DNA of 64,000 nt from Halobacteriales archaeon YIM A00010 (GTDB lineage: Archaea > Halobacteriota > Halobacteria > Halobacteriales > Haloarculaceae). Position numbers and translations under genes: made by a program. Below are positions 1-8,325 of this stretch, piece after piece; the stretch's first letter is position 1, and every line of letters begins with the position of its first letter. The notes beneath the pieces were generated by a model. It did not search any database and had not been told where the DNA came from. It was given only the letters and a program-made list of their open reading frames with translations. The stretch lies in assembly GCA_025041175.1 (NCBI GenBank), contig JAKCFJ010000001.1, positions 248,001-312,000 on the forward strand. The letters are read 5' to 3'.

Positions 1-1
1 G

Positions 2-826
2 ACGGTGCTCGGGGTGCTCGGCTCGACGATCTCTCCACTAAAATCGACAGCGGTCTTCTCGGGCGTGCTCTTTGCGAACAACGTCACCCCGTTCGGACAG
101 GCTGGCGGCGAGCCGATCAGCGGCCTGTTGATCTCTCGCGCCACTGATCGGCGCTACGAAACCGGGCTTGCAGCGATCGCAAGCGTCGACGCGCTCAACT
201 TCGTGCCTTCGATCATTCTCGCTGTGTGTGGCATGGGCTATCTCTTCGTGACCACCACGTTCGTCGGAGATCTCTGGTACGCCGCGGGCACGGTCCTCGC
301 GCTCGCGGTGCTCGTCCCAGCGATTGCCTATCTGGGGTGGCAGTACCGCTACCGCCTCCAACGCGCCGTCGTTGCTGTCGTGGCACCCGTGGTGCGGACC
401 GTCCGACACACGCTGTTGCGGCGCAAACCCCTCGGGCAAGCGGCGATCGAGCGGCGCATCCAGGGATTTTTCACCGCCATCGAACGCGTCGGATCAACAC
501 CACGGGAACTGGGGCTCGCGCTCGGACTGTCGTCGCTCGGGTGGCTCGCCCAAGCGGCCTGTCTGTGGCTGTCGCTGCTCGCACTCGATCACGTCGTCTC
601 CCCTGGCGTCGTGCTCATCGCAATCCCCCTCGGCGCAATTGCCGGTGTAACACCACTCCCTGGGGGACTCGGCGGCGTCGATCTCGTGCTCATCGGCGTT
701 CTCCACGAACTAGTAACGATCAATCAGCCAACCATTGCGGCTGCCGTTCTCATTCACCGCTCCGCAATCTATCTGTTTCCAACGATCGTCGGCGGCGGAG
801 TCACAGCCGCTATCGCCAGCCGGTGA
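2..826 (+). CDS. YbhN/UPF0104-type integral membrane flippase-like protein (5' end outside window)
   Basis: The reading frame is already open at the first base, so the N-terminus lies outside the window; 274 codons are visible. The product is very hydrophobic with about six membrane segments and a conserved Pro-Gly-Gly-rich stretch near the C-terminus (TPLPGGLGGVD), typical of the lysylphosphatidylglycerol-synthase transmembrane/UPF0104 family. Members in archaea are thought to move lipid-linked or lipid substrates across the membrane, but the substrate here is unknown. It sits beside glycosyltransferases and a polysaccharide flippase, which fits a cell-surface role by context only. Confidence 0.75.
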   Translation, partial: TVLGVLGSTISPLKSTAVFSGVLFANNVTPFGQAGGEPISGLLISRATDRRYETGLAAIASVDALNFVPSIILAVCGMGYLFVTTTFVGDLWYAAGTVLALAVLVPAIAYLGWQYRYRLQRAVVAVVAPVVRTVRHTLLRRKPLGQAAIERRIQGFFTAIERVGSTPRELGLALGLSSLGWLAQAACLWLSLLALDHVVSPGVVLIAIPLGAIAGVTPLPGGLGGVDLVLIGVLHELVTINQPTIAAAVLIHRSAIYLFPTIVGGGVTAAIASR

Positions 827-835
827 CACTCCCTG

Positions 836-1825
836 TCAGTTGAGCTGTCGTCGGACGCTCGATGTGAGCCGCTCGAACACGGAGGAGGGGCGTTCGGTGC
901 GTGTCGCCGTGGTGTACTCCCGTTGTAGCGTGCCGTCCTGTTGGTAGCTCACCACTCCGACGCTGTGCGTTTGTGCGAACTCTTCGGCTCGTTCGGTGAT
1001 CGTTCCGGAGGTCGAGACCAGCACGCTGCGCGCGTCGACCGCCGCTGCGATTTCGTGGAGTCGTTCCACGGCGTCGTGGTCGGGTCGCTCGTGAACAGCG
1101 CCAACGACGCGGTCACCGAGCAGTTCCTCCTCCCCGTACAGATGAACGGGGCGCTCCCGTCCGTCGTTGCCAACGACCGTATCGGTGTCGACCGCGAACC
1201 CTCGATCGGCCAGCATCTCGGCCAACGCCTGCCGTGCCGACAGCTGTGTCGTGAGCCACTGGCGGCCGTGTTGTTCGAATCCGTAGCTGTAGAGCACCCA
1301 CTCGATCGCCTCCCGCGGTTCGTACACCGACGCACACTCCCGACACTGCAGGGCACCCACCGAACCGGCGGCAGACGCTCCACACGTCTGACACACGTGC
1401 TGGCGCAACATCTCCGTCTGTTCCGGACGGACCGCGAGTTCACACTCCGGGCAGACGTACTCGCCGTCGGCCGCCTGAAACTGCTTTTCCGGCGCGAGGC
1501 CACCACACTCCACGTGTTCGAGCAGTTCCTGCTCGATCGTGTTCTGTGACCCACACTCCGCACAGATCGTCGTGTACGTCATCCCGTCCGCGCCACACTC
1601 CGGGCAGACGTAGGCTTTCTCCTGAAACTCCCGATACAGTATCTCCCGATGGGCCAGCGATTCCAACACCGAATAGGAATCCCCATCACACGCATCGAGA
1701 TGACGCTCGACGTCCGGATAGCTCACCCCTCCGTCTTCGGTGATCACCGGCGAAAACTCCTCGACTGTTCCGTCTGCCAACTCCTCTAACAGACGAAGTA
1801 CCCCTGGTGTGGCCATGCGTTTCAT
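836..1825 (-). CDS. Multi-zinc-ribbon protein, TackOD1-like output domain
   Basis: A 329-aa protein starting at ATG 1825, preceded by a GGAGG about 10 nt upstream; an upstream in-frame start at 1885 is less likely, and ATG 1816 is possible. The middle holds at least four CxxC knuckles (CPEC, CAEC, CPEC, CQTC, CREC) forming zinc ribbons. A C-terminal alpha/beta domain contains a run resembling nucleotide or receiver-like folds (VLVSTSGTITERAEEFA). The arrangement matches haloarchaeal proteins annotated as TackOD1 metal-binding domains, thought to be signalling outputs. It converges on the membrane protein gene ending at 826. The function is not established. Confidence 0.6.
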   Translation of the reverse strand: MKRMATPGVLRLLEELADGTVEEFSPVITEDGGVSYPDVERHLDACDGDSYSVLESLAHREILYREFQEKAYVCPECGADGMTYTTICAECGSQNTIEQELLEHVECGGLAPEKQFQAADGEYVCPECELAVRPEQTEMLRQHVCQTCGASAAGSVGALQCRECASVYEPREAIEWVLYSYGFEQHGRQWLTTQLSARQALAEMLADRGFAVDTDTVVGNDGRERPVHLYGEEELLGDRVVGAVHERPDHDAVERLHEIAAAVDARSVLVSTSGTITERAEEFAQTHSVGVVSYQQDGTLQREYTTATRTERPSSVFERLTSSVRRQLN

Positions 1826-1975
1826 TATTCGATGGCCCTCCAACCTATTAATTCCTATTCCATGATCTCTGATAGAATTTTTCATGGCTGTGATTTAAAA
1901 ATTGATTGGGGATGTGCAGGGGTTAGAACCAACCCATCGGCGGGTTTTCCTTCCTCGCACGCGACTGGGTGATTG

Positions 1976-2998
1976 ATGAGCGCCGATAGCGGGCCACGGG
2001 TGCTCTGGCTCACCCCTGATAAGCCCGACCGAATCAGCGTCGGTCGTCGTCGGATCGCCGAGCAGCTCGAACAGCGTGGCTACCGTGTGACGCTGTGGGG
2101 GACGACGCTCCGGACGGTGTGGACGGCGGTGTTGCGGCGTGGCCGGTACGACGCGGTGGTCGGAACGACGCGCACGGGTGCCATCGTTGGGGCGTTGCTG
2201 TCGGTGGGAGGCGGGCCGCCGCTTATCATCGACCACGTCGATCCGATCAGACAGTTCGAGACGACACATCCGTGGTGGTTGGCCGTGCCCGTGCGGTGGC
2301 TCGAAGGGCTCGCGTTCGCCGTCGCTGCCCACGTGCTGTACGTGTACGCCGAGGAACGCGAGCGCGTGTGTCGATTCGCCGGGGCGGTTTCGACCACTGG
2401 TCTTCCCGTGGCCTACGATCGGTTCTCCGATCCGCCCGCGGGGAGCGTTTCGGCCGCTCGTGAGCGGCTTTCCGCGGTTGACGCGGGAGACCGCGTTCTC
2501 GTCTACGCGGGCGGTCTCGAACCCATCTACCACATCACCGAGCTGGTAGACGCAATGACGGTGCTGTCGGAGTGGACGCTCGTGGTGCTCGGAACCGGTT
2601 CGCTCGAACCGGAGGTTCGGCGCGCGGCCACCGAGCGGTCGAACGTCGCGTATCTCGGGACCGTCCCCCACGAGGACGTGCCGGGGTATCTCCACGCCGC
2701 CGACGTCGGGATCTGCCTCGTCGACGATCCACACACGCTGAAACTGCTCGAATACGGTGCTGCCGGCCTGCCGGTCGTCCAGCTCGCCGGCCGGGCCGAG
2801 CCACGGCTCGAGGGGCTCGTGACGTTCTGTGATCCCACGCCGACCGACATCGCGCGCGCTGTCAGATCCGCAGCCGGTTCCGCCGCGTCCGAAGAGTTGC
2901 GGGCGTTCGCCCGCCAGTTCGACGTCGATGCGATCGCAGACGACTACGCCAACGCCATCGAGGCAGTGACTGGAGCGCCGGGTGATGAAGACGAATGA
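1976..2998 (+). CDS. GT4-type glycosyltransferase
   Basis: A 340-aa protein starting at ATG 1976. It has the two Rossmann-like halves of GT-B enzymes. The C-terminal half shows the nucleotide-sugar-binding pattern of GT4: a strand followed by VLVYAGGLEP, then LGTVPHEDVPGYLHAADVGI and a K-LEYGAAGLPVV segment, where the acidic residue (LEYGAAG) stands in the usual EX7E position. It would transfer a sugar from a nucleotide donor in the cytoplasm, probably to a surface polysaccharide or lipid carrier. It is convergent with a second glycosyltransferase; the stop codons are one base apart. Confidence 0.8.
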   Translation: MSADSGPRVLWLTPDKPDRISVGRRRIAEQLEQRGYRVTLWGTTLRTVWTAVLRRGRYDAVVGTTRTGAIVGALLSVGGGPPLIIDHVDPIRQFETTHPWWLAVPVRWLEGLAFAVAAHVLYVYAEERERVCRFAGAVSTTGLPVAYDRFSDPPAGSVSAARERLSAVDAGDRVLVYAGGLEPIYHITELVDAMTVLSEWTLVVLGTGSLEPEVRRAATERSNVAYLGTVPHEDVPGYLHAADVGICLVDDPHTLKLLEYGAAGLPVVQLAGRAEPRLEGLVTFCDPTPTDIARAVRSAAGSAASEELRAFARQFDVDAIADDYANAIEAVTGAPGDEDE

Positions 2999-2999
2999 C

Positions 3000-4007
3000 T
3001 CATCGATTCAGGGCGTCGTCCCACGCGTCGAGATACTGCCGGGCAGCGCGCTCGTTGTAGCCGTCCATCCGTTTGCTGCTCGCCGCCGAACGCTCGGCCC
3101 GGCGGTGTGGATCGGAAAGCAGCTCGCTGACGGCGGATGTGATCCCGTCCGGCGTCGGTGGACAGAGACGTCCCGCCGATCCGACCGCCTCGGCGGGTCC
3201 GCCAGTCGCGCCACAGACGACCGGGAGACCGGCGGCTTGTGCTTCCAGCACGGCCATCGGGAGCGCGTCGAGGTAGCTGACGTAGACGAACAGGTCGGCG
3301 GTCGCCAGCAGTTCGGGAACGTCGTCCCGGTGGCCGAGGAGATCGACGCGGTCGCGGTGGGGATACGACGCGAGAAAACCCCCCACCGCATCGAACTCCC
3401 GTCCGTCACCCGCAACCGCGTATCGTACGCGTTCGGTTTCCTCGAAGACGGGGCGCAATCCCTCGAGGATCGTCGTCACTCCGCGGGCTTTTTGGGGGAA
3501 TCCGAGGTTCGTGACCGTCAGTATCGTCGTGGCGTCCGGACCGCCGTCCGGTTCGGCGTCCCGAAACCGGCCCGTGTCGAACGGCCGACCGACGACGCGG
3601 TTCGGACCGATGGCGTAGTGGCGGCGCATCGCCTCCCGGCACGTCCTGCTCACGAACAGGGTGTCGTCCGCGCGGGAGAACGCTAGCTTCGTTCTGCGTT
3701 CGATCGATCGGTGTTTCACCCGGCCGTGGTGGTCGTGCGCGTTCGTGTAATCGGCCCAGCCCCGGACACAGACCACCAGCGGCGTTCCGTACGCCCGTTT
3801 CGTGAGCACTCCAAGCAGTCCGTTTCCCACCGTTTCGTCGGCCTGGAGCAGATCGTACCGCCCGGTCAGCACCCGAGCCACACGGTTCGGAACCGACTGT
3901 GGTTGTGAGAGCACGTCGATGTCGTAGGCGGGATCGATCCGCTCGGCAGTGGCCGCAAGCGCCTCCGCGAAATCCCGCTGTGCGTGGAGCAAGGCTATCC
4001 GTGGCAT
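3000..4007 (-). CDS. GT4-type glycosyltransferase
   Basis: A 335-aa GT-B fold protein. The N-terminal acceptor half begins with a short strand (MPRIALLHAQ). The C-terminal half carries ILTVTNLGFPQKARG, LLGHRDDVPELLATADLFVYVS and a typical EX7E-type stretch, MAVLEAQAAGLPVV. It is divergent from the polysaccharide flippase gene and convergent with the preceding glycosyltransferase, so all three probably belong to one surface-glycan locus. The sugar and acceptor cannot be read from sequence. Confidence 0.82.
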   Translation of the reverse strand: MPRIALLHAQRDFAEALAATAERIDPAYDIDVLSQPQSVPNRVARVLTGRYDLLQADETVGNGLLGVLTKRAYGTPLVVCVRGWADYTNAHDHHGRVKHRSIERRTKLAFSRADDTLFVSRTCREAMRRHYAIGPNRVVGRPFDTGRFRDAEPDGGPDATTILTVTNLGFPQKARGVTTILEGLRPVFEETERVRYAVAGDGREFDAVGGFLASYPHRDRVDLLGHRDDVPELLATADLFVYVSYLDALPMAVLEAQAAGLPVVCGATGGPAEAVGSAGRLCPPTPDGITSAVSELLSDPHRRAERSAASSKRMDGYNERAARQYLDAWDDALNR

Positions 4008-4112
4008 CCGTTGTCCGGCTATGGACTGGGCGGCATGAAACGACTACCGATACAGCCGGTCTCACCACACCGATCCACAACGACTACCACGGGGTGGACC
4101 CTACCGGGGGTC

Positions 4113-5648
4113 GTGTCTTCGGATACGGACGAGGCGCTCACGACGGTGGCGTCGGGTGGGAGTATCGTGTTGCTCGGGCTGGTTCTGGAGCTCGGCATCT
4201 CGTTTCTCGCCAAACTCGTCATCGCTCGCGTCCTCGGCCCGGTGAACTACGGCGTGGTTTCGCTGGGCGTCACCACGATGATCGTCGTCTCGACGCTCGT
4301 GTTGCTCGGGCTTCATACGGGAATCGGGCGGTATCTCCCCCGGTTCGACGACGCTGCACAGCGCCGCGGGGTGTTGGTGTCGGCGTTCCGGATCGCGGTG
4401 CCCCTCGCCGTCGCTGCCGGTGGCGCCGTGTACGCGTTCGCGCCGGTGATCGCCACAGAGGGGTTCGGCGATCCGTCAGTGTCGCCGGTCCTCCGCGTGT
4501 TCGGGCTGGTGATCCCGCTTGCGGCGGTGATGAAACTCGCCATCGGCACCAGCCGGGGGCTACAGCAGGCGCTACCGAAGGTGTACATCCGCAACCTCGC
4601 GTTGCCGATCGTGCGGTTTGGTGCGGTGATCGTCGTTTTGTGGCTCGGCTTCGGCGCGATCGGGGTAGCGTGGGCCTACGCAGCGGCCTACGCGGGAGCT
4701 GCGGGCGTCGGTCTCTATGTTCTGTGGAGAGACACGGCCCTCTTTTCCCGTGGGGAGACCGCCACTCCAATGCACCGGGAGCTGCTGGTGTTTTCCGCGC
4801 CGCTCGTGATCTCCTCAGCGATGACGTTCGTGTTCTCCGATGTCGATACGTTCATGCTCGGGTACTTCTCTTCCACGGGAGACGTCGGCGTCTACAACAC
4901 GGTGTATCCGCTCGCCCACCTGCTCGTCGTTCCGATGAGTTCCTTCGGGTTCATCGTGATGCCGGTCGTCTCGACGCTCCACGAACGCGGCGACCGCGAC
5001 ACCATGCGACAGCTCTACCAGATCACGTCGAAATGGATCTTTCTCGGAGCGTTTCCGGTGTTCGCCATCGTCGTGCTCTTTCCGACCCACGCGATCGGTC
5101 TCACCTTCGGCCCGGAGTACGTAGGCGGCGATCTCGCGCTTGTCGTGCTCGCCGGTGCGTTTTTCACACACGCGATCGCGGGTCCCAACTTCGATCTGCT
5201 CACCTCGATCGGCCGGACCCGGCTCATCATGTACGACGACACGCTCGTGGCGATCCTCAACATCGTGCTCAACCTCCTGTTGATTCCCCGGTACTCGTTT
5301 CTCGGCGCGGCAGTCGCAACCGCGGTTTCCTACGTCCTGATGAACGTCCTCTACACACTCCAGCTGTACTTCGAAACCGGCATTCAGCCGCTCACGCCGG
5401 CGCTCGTCCGAACCGCGTTCATCGCCACGACGACGGTCGCCGTCCTGTATGGGACCGTCCGAACGCTGTTTGCGGTGACGGTGCCCGTCTTCCTCGGAAC
5501 GGTCGTCGTGTTCGGACTGGTGTACCTGCTCGTCGTCGCCCGCTTTGCCATCGAAGCAGAAGAGATCGAACTCCTGTTGCAGTTCGAAGAACGGTTCGAT
5601 CTCGATCTCGGCGCGCTCAAACGCGTTGCTGGGTGGCTGGGTATCTGA
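4113..5648 (+). CDS. Polysaccharide/oligosaccharide flippase (Wzx/MOP superfamily)
   Basis: About 511 aa with 12-14 hydrophobic membrane segments. The N-terminal segment (GGSIVLLGLVLELGISFLAK) and the following VLGPVNYGVVSLG are the classic start of archaeal Wzx-like flippases that move lipid-linked oligosaccharides across the membrane. I prefer GTG 4113 because the protein then starts with the acidic lead (SSDTDEAL) seen in relatives and leaves about 105 bp for divergent promoters. ATG 4035 or 3984 would leave almost none. It works with the neighbouring glycosyltransferases by context. Confidence 0.85.
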   Translation: MSSDTDEALTTVASGGSIVLLGLVLELGISFLAKLVIARVLGPVNYGVVSLGVTTMIVVSTLVLLGLHTGIGRYLPRFDDAAQRRGVLVSAFRIAVPLAVAAGGAVYAFAPVIATEGFGDPSVSPVLRVFGLVIPLAAVMKLAIGTSRGLQQALPKVYIRNLALPIVRFGAVIVVLWLGFGAIGVAWAYAAAYAGAAGVGLYVLWRDTALFSRGETATPMHRELLVFSAPLVISSAMTFVFSDVDTFMLGYFSSTGDVGVYNTVYPLAHLLVVPMSSFGFIVMPVVSTLHERGDRDTMRQLYQITSKWIFLGAFPVFAIVVLFPTHAIGLTFGPEYVGGDLALVVLAGAFFTHAIAGPNFDLLTSIGRTRLIMYDDTLVAILNIVLNLLLIPRYSFLGAAVATAVSYVLMNVLYTLQLYFETGIQPLTPALVRTAFIATTTVAVLYGTVRTLFAVTVPVFLGTVVVFGLVYLLVVARFAIEAEEIELLLQFEERFDLDLGALKRVAGWLGI

Positions 5649-5701
5649 CTCCGGACGTGGGAACCGCCCAAGCTAAACATTACTCGGTCGTACAACCGGG
5701 T

Positions 5702-6727
5702 ATGGCCGAGTTTGGAAAGATCGATCGGACGTTTTTCGACGCGTACATCCAGCCGAATCTCGGGGCCGAACGCGAGGACGTGGCGCTCTGGCCGAACCAC
5801 GGCGTGGATTTCGGGGTGATCGACGTCGACGAGACGGCCGTCGTCGTGGCGACCGACCCGGTGTTCATCATGCCGTCGCTGGGCATGGAGCGCGCGGCGT
5901 GGTTCGCGTTCCACATCCTCGTGAGCGACGCGGCGGTCTCGGGGATCCCGCCGAGCCACCTGAGCATCGACTTCAACCTCCCCCCGGAGATCACGGACGA
6001 GGAGTTCGAGACGGTGTGGAAGACGATGGACGCCGAAGCGTCGGATCTCGGCGTGAGCGTTGTCACGGGCCACACCGCCCGGTACGAGGGATGTAACTAC
6101 CCGATGGTCGGCGGCGGAACGGCCCTCGCGGTTGGCGATCACGAGGATCTGGTCCGACCCGACGGGGCGCAGGTCGGCGACCGCATCGTGATCACCAACG
6201 GGCCCGCCATCGAAGCGACGGGGCTGCTGTCGATCCAGTTCGAGTCGCTCATGCGCGAGGAGCTGGACCGAGAGACCGTCGACCGGGCGAACGAGCGGTT
6301 TTACGACATGAGCCCGGTTCGGGACGCGCTGACGGCGGCCGGCGCGGGACCGGTGACCGCGATGCACGACGCGACCGAGTGCGGCGTGTACGGGGGGCTG
6401 TACGAACTCGCGCGCGCCGCGGGCGTCGGGCTCGACATCGATCGGAGCGCCATCCCCATCGGCCCGGGCGTCGAGGAGACGTGCGCGTTCTTCGACATCG
6501 ATCCGTGGTCGTCGATCAGCGAGGGGACGCTCATCGCGTCGGTGCGACCGGAGGGCGTCGACAGCGTGCTCGGTGCGCTCGAAGCGGCGGGCATTCCGGC
6601 CGCCGCCGTCGGGACTGTCGAGGAGGGCAGCGGCGTCGTCGTGGACGGCGAACCGATCGAGCACCCCGGCGAGGATCCGTTCTGGGCGGCGATGGCCGAA
6701 TACGCCGAGAAGGAGGGAGACGAATGA
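5702..6727 (+). CDS. AIR-synthase-family (PurM/HypE/ThiL-like) protein
   Basis: A 341-aa protein with the AIR-synthase N-terminal ATP-binding half and C-terminal domain: VVVATDPVF near residues 45-55, [11 protein letters not shown] and VGGGTAL in the middle, and [17 protein letters not shown] at the start of the C-terminal half. It is not PurM itself, since a clear purM lies at 17083. It overlaps the ThiD-ThiN gene by four bases (ATGA), a coupling that suggests a thiamine-related or hydroxymethylpyrimidine-related role. The exact substrate is unknown. A larger open frame reaching back to 3899 is antisense or shadow sequence and is not part of the gene. Confidence 0.75.
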   Translation: MAEFGKIDRTFFDAYIQPNLGAEREDVALWPNHGVDFGVIDVDETAVVVATDPVFIMPSLGMERAAWFAFHILVSDAAVSGIPPSHLSIDFNLPPEITDEEFETVWKTMDAEASDLGVSVVTGHTARYEGCNYPMVGGGTALAVGDHEDLVRPDGAQVGDRIVITNGPAIEATGLLSIQFESLMREELDRETVDRANERFYDMSPVRDALTAAGAGPVTAMHDATECGVYGGLYELARAAGVGLDIDRSAIPIGPGVEETCAFFDIDPWSSISEGTLIASVRPEGVDSVLGALEAAGIPAAAVGTVEEGSGVVVDGEPIEHPGEDPFWAAMAEYAEKEGDE

Positions 6728-8056
6728 GCCGACACGCCTCCCCGGTCACCGAGCCGGTCACGCTGACGATCGCCGGGAGCGACTCCGGTGGCGGTGCGGG
6801 GATCCAAGCCGATCTCAAAACGATGGCGGCGTGTGGGACGTTCGGCACCTCCGTCGTCACGGCCGTCACCGCCCAGAACACCCGCGGGGTCGAGTCGTCG
6901 TTCGTCCTCCCCGCGACGGAAATAGAGAACCAACTCCAAGCCGTCCGATCGGATTTCGATGTCGCTGCCGTCAAAACCGGGATGCTCGCCACGGCCGAGG
7001 TCATCGAACTCGTCACCGACTACGCGCGGTCGTTCGACTGTCCGCTCGTCGTCGATCCGGTGATGGTCGCGGCCTCGGGCGACCGGCTGCTGGCAGAGGC
7101 GGCGACCGAGGCGTACGAGGACCTCATCGCGCACGCGACGCTCGTCACGCCCAACGCCGACGAGGCGGCAGTGCTCACGGGGGTCGACCCGGAGAACGAG
7201 CGCGACGCGCGCGAGGCCGGCGAGCGCCTGCTCGAACTGGGGTGTGAGGCCGCGCTCGTCACCGGCGGCCACCTCCCGACCGACGACGTGCGCGACGTGC
7301 TCGTCACCGGTGAGCGAACCCACACCCTCAGCCACCCACGGATCGACACGGCGGCGACACACGGCTCGGGCTGTACGCTTTCGAGCGCCATCACGGCCCG
7401 GCTGGGAACGGCTGGTAGCTCCGATCCGGACGACGCCGCTCTGCTCACCGCAGTCGAGGCGTCCACAGCGTTGCTCGAACGCGCGATCCGGTACCACCAC
7501 GATGCGGGGAACGCGGGAGCAGTCCATCACACGGTCGCACTCCGCGAACGAGCGGCCCGACAGCCGGTTCAAGAGGAGATCGAGGCGCTCGTCGGCTCGC
7601 TCACCGAGCAAAACGTCCGGTCGCTGGTTCCGGAGGTCGGGATGAACGTCGTCGGAGCCACGCCGTACGCGGAAACCACCGGCGAGATCGCCGCCGTGGA
7701 AGGCCGGATCACGAAGACGATCGACGGGATGGAACCGAATCGAGGCGTGCGTTTTGGCGCATCGAGCCACATGGCCCGGTTTCTGCTCTCGTTGCGCGAA
7801 CACGATCCCGACGTCCGGTTCGGCGTGAACTGCCGGTTCGGCGACGACACCGACGACGCGCTCGACGCGCTCCCCTGGCCCGTCGGCGAGTACGACCGGA
7901 GCAAGGAACCCACTGCCGACGTGGACGGGGGGGGGGGGGGCGCGTCGACGACGGCCGCCGTCGTCGGGGGTGGGCAAAGAGCCGATCGTGAAGCTCATCG
8001 CACCCGATCCCGAGACGCTGCTCGAGACGGTCACCACGCTCTACGACGAAATGTAA
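6724..8056 (+). CDS. thiD: ThiD-ThiN: HMP(-P) kinase fused to thiamine phosphate synthase domain, frameshifted near the C-terminus
   Basis: Residues 1-265 are a ribokinase-fold hydroxymethylpyrimidine (phosphate) kinase: [32 protein letters not shown] and the anion-hole GSGCTLSSA. Residues 280-400 are the ThiN thiamine-phosphate synthase domain ([27 protein letters not shown]). The enzyme pair converts HMP to HMP-PP and joins it to the thiazole in thiamine synthesis. At 7927-7940 the frame enters 14 consecutive G. Beyond it, the expected ThiN tail ([20 protein letters not shown], ending TLYDEM and TAA at 8056) lies in a different frame. The stretch between tract and tail is also shorter and scrambled relative to what I expect. 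It may be a sequencing error, a true lesion, or a length-variable tract. Confidence 0.85.
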
Positions 8057-8325
8057 TGAAAAGGGGGAACAGAGCGACGTGGTGGGGTGCACCATCTCCG
8101 GTCTGTTACCCAACCACAGTACCGGGGACATCAGCAGTGGGTATGCGAGCGTGATACGTCAGCCGCTCCCCCATAGACTGTACAGGGGATAACAGTAAGT
8201 GCCTTCTGGCCATAAGTAAATTGACTGGTATATTCTCTTTCATATAATGGCACTACGCTGTTCAAAAGGGATCCATCCGTGGAAGGTCCGGGATCCAACC
8301 GAATCGTATCCCAAACGATTATCAC
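8057..8325. other. Intergenic region before the HEAT-repeat gene
   Basis: No credible coding sequence. An AT-rich stretch with a TATA-like element (GGTATATTCTC) sits near 8228-8238, about 90 bp before the ATG. No repeat shared with the rest of the window was recognised. Confidence 0.4.

Noticed and set aside
3899-6727. A single 942-codon open frame on the plus strand
   Set aside because: Its first 600 codons are Arg-rich shadow sequence antisense or out of frame to the glycosyltransferase and flippase genes; only the AIR-synthase-like part from 5702 is real.
5384-8037. Long minus-strand frames opposite the AIR-synthase and thiD genes
   Set aside because: Both are antisense shadows of well-recognised genes, with compositions unlike haloarchaeal proteins.
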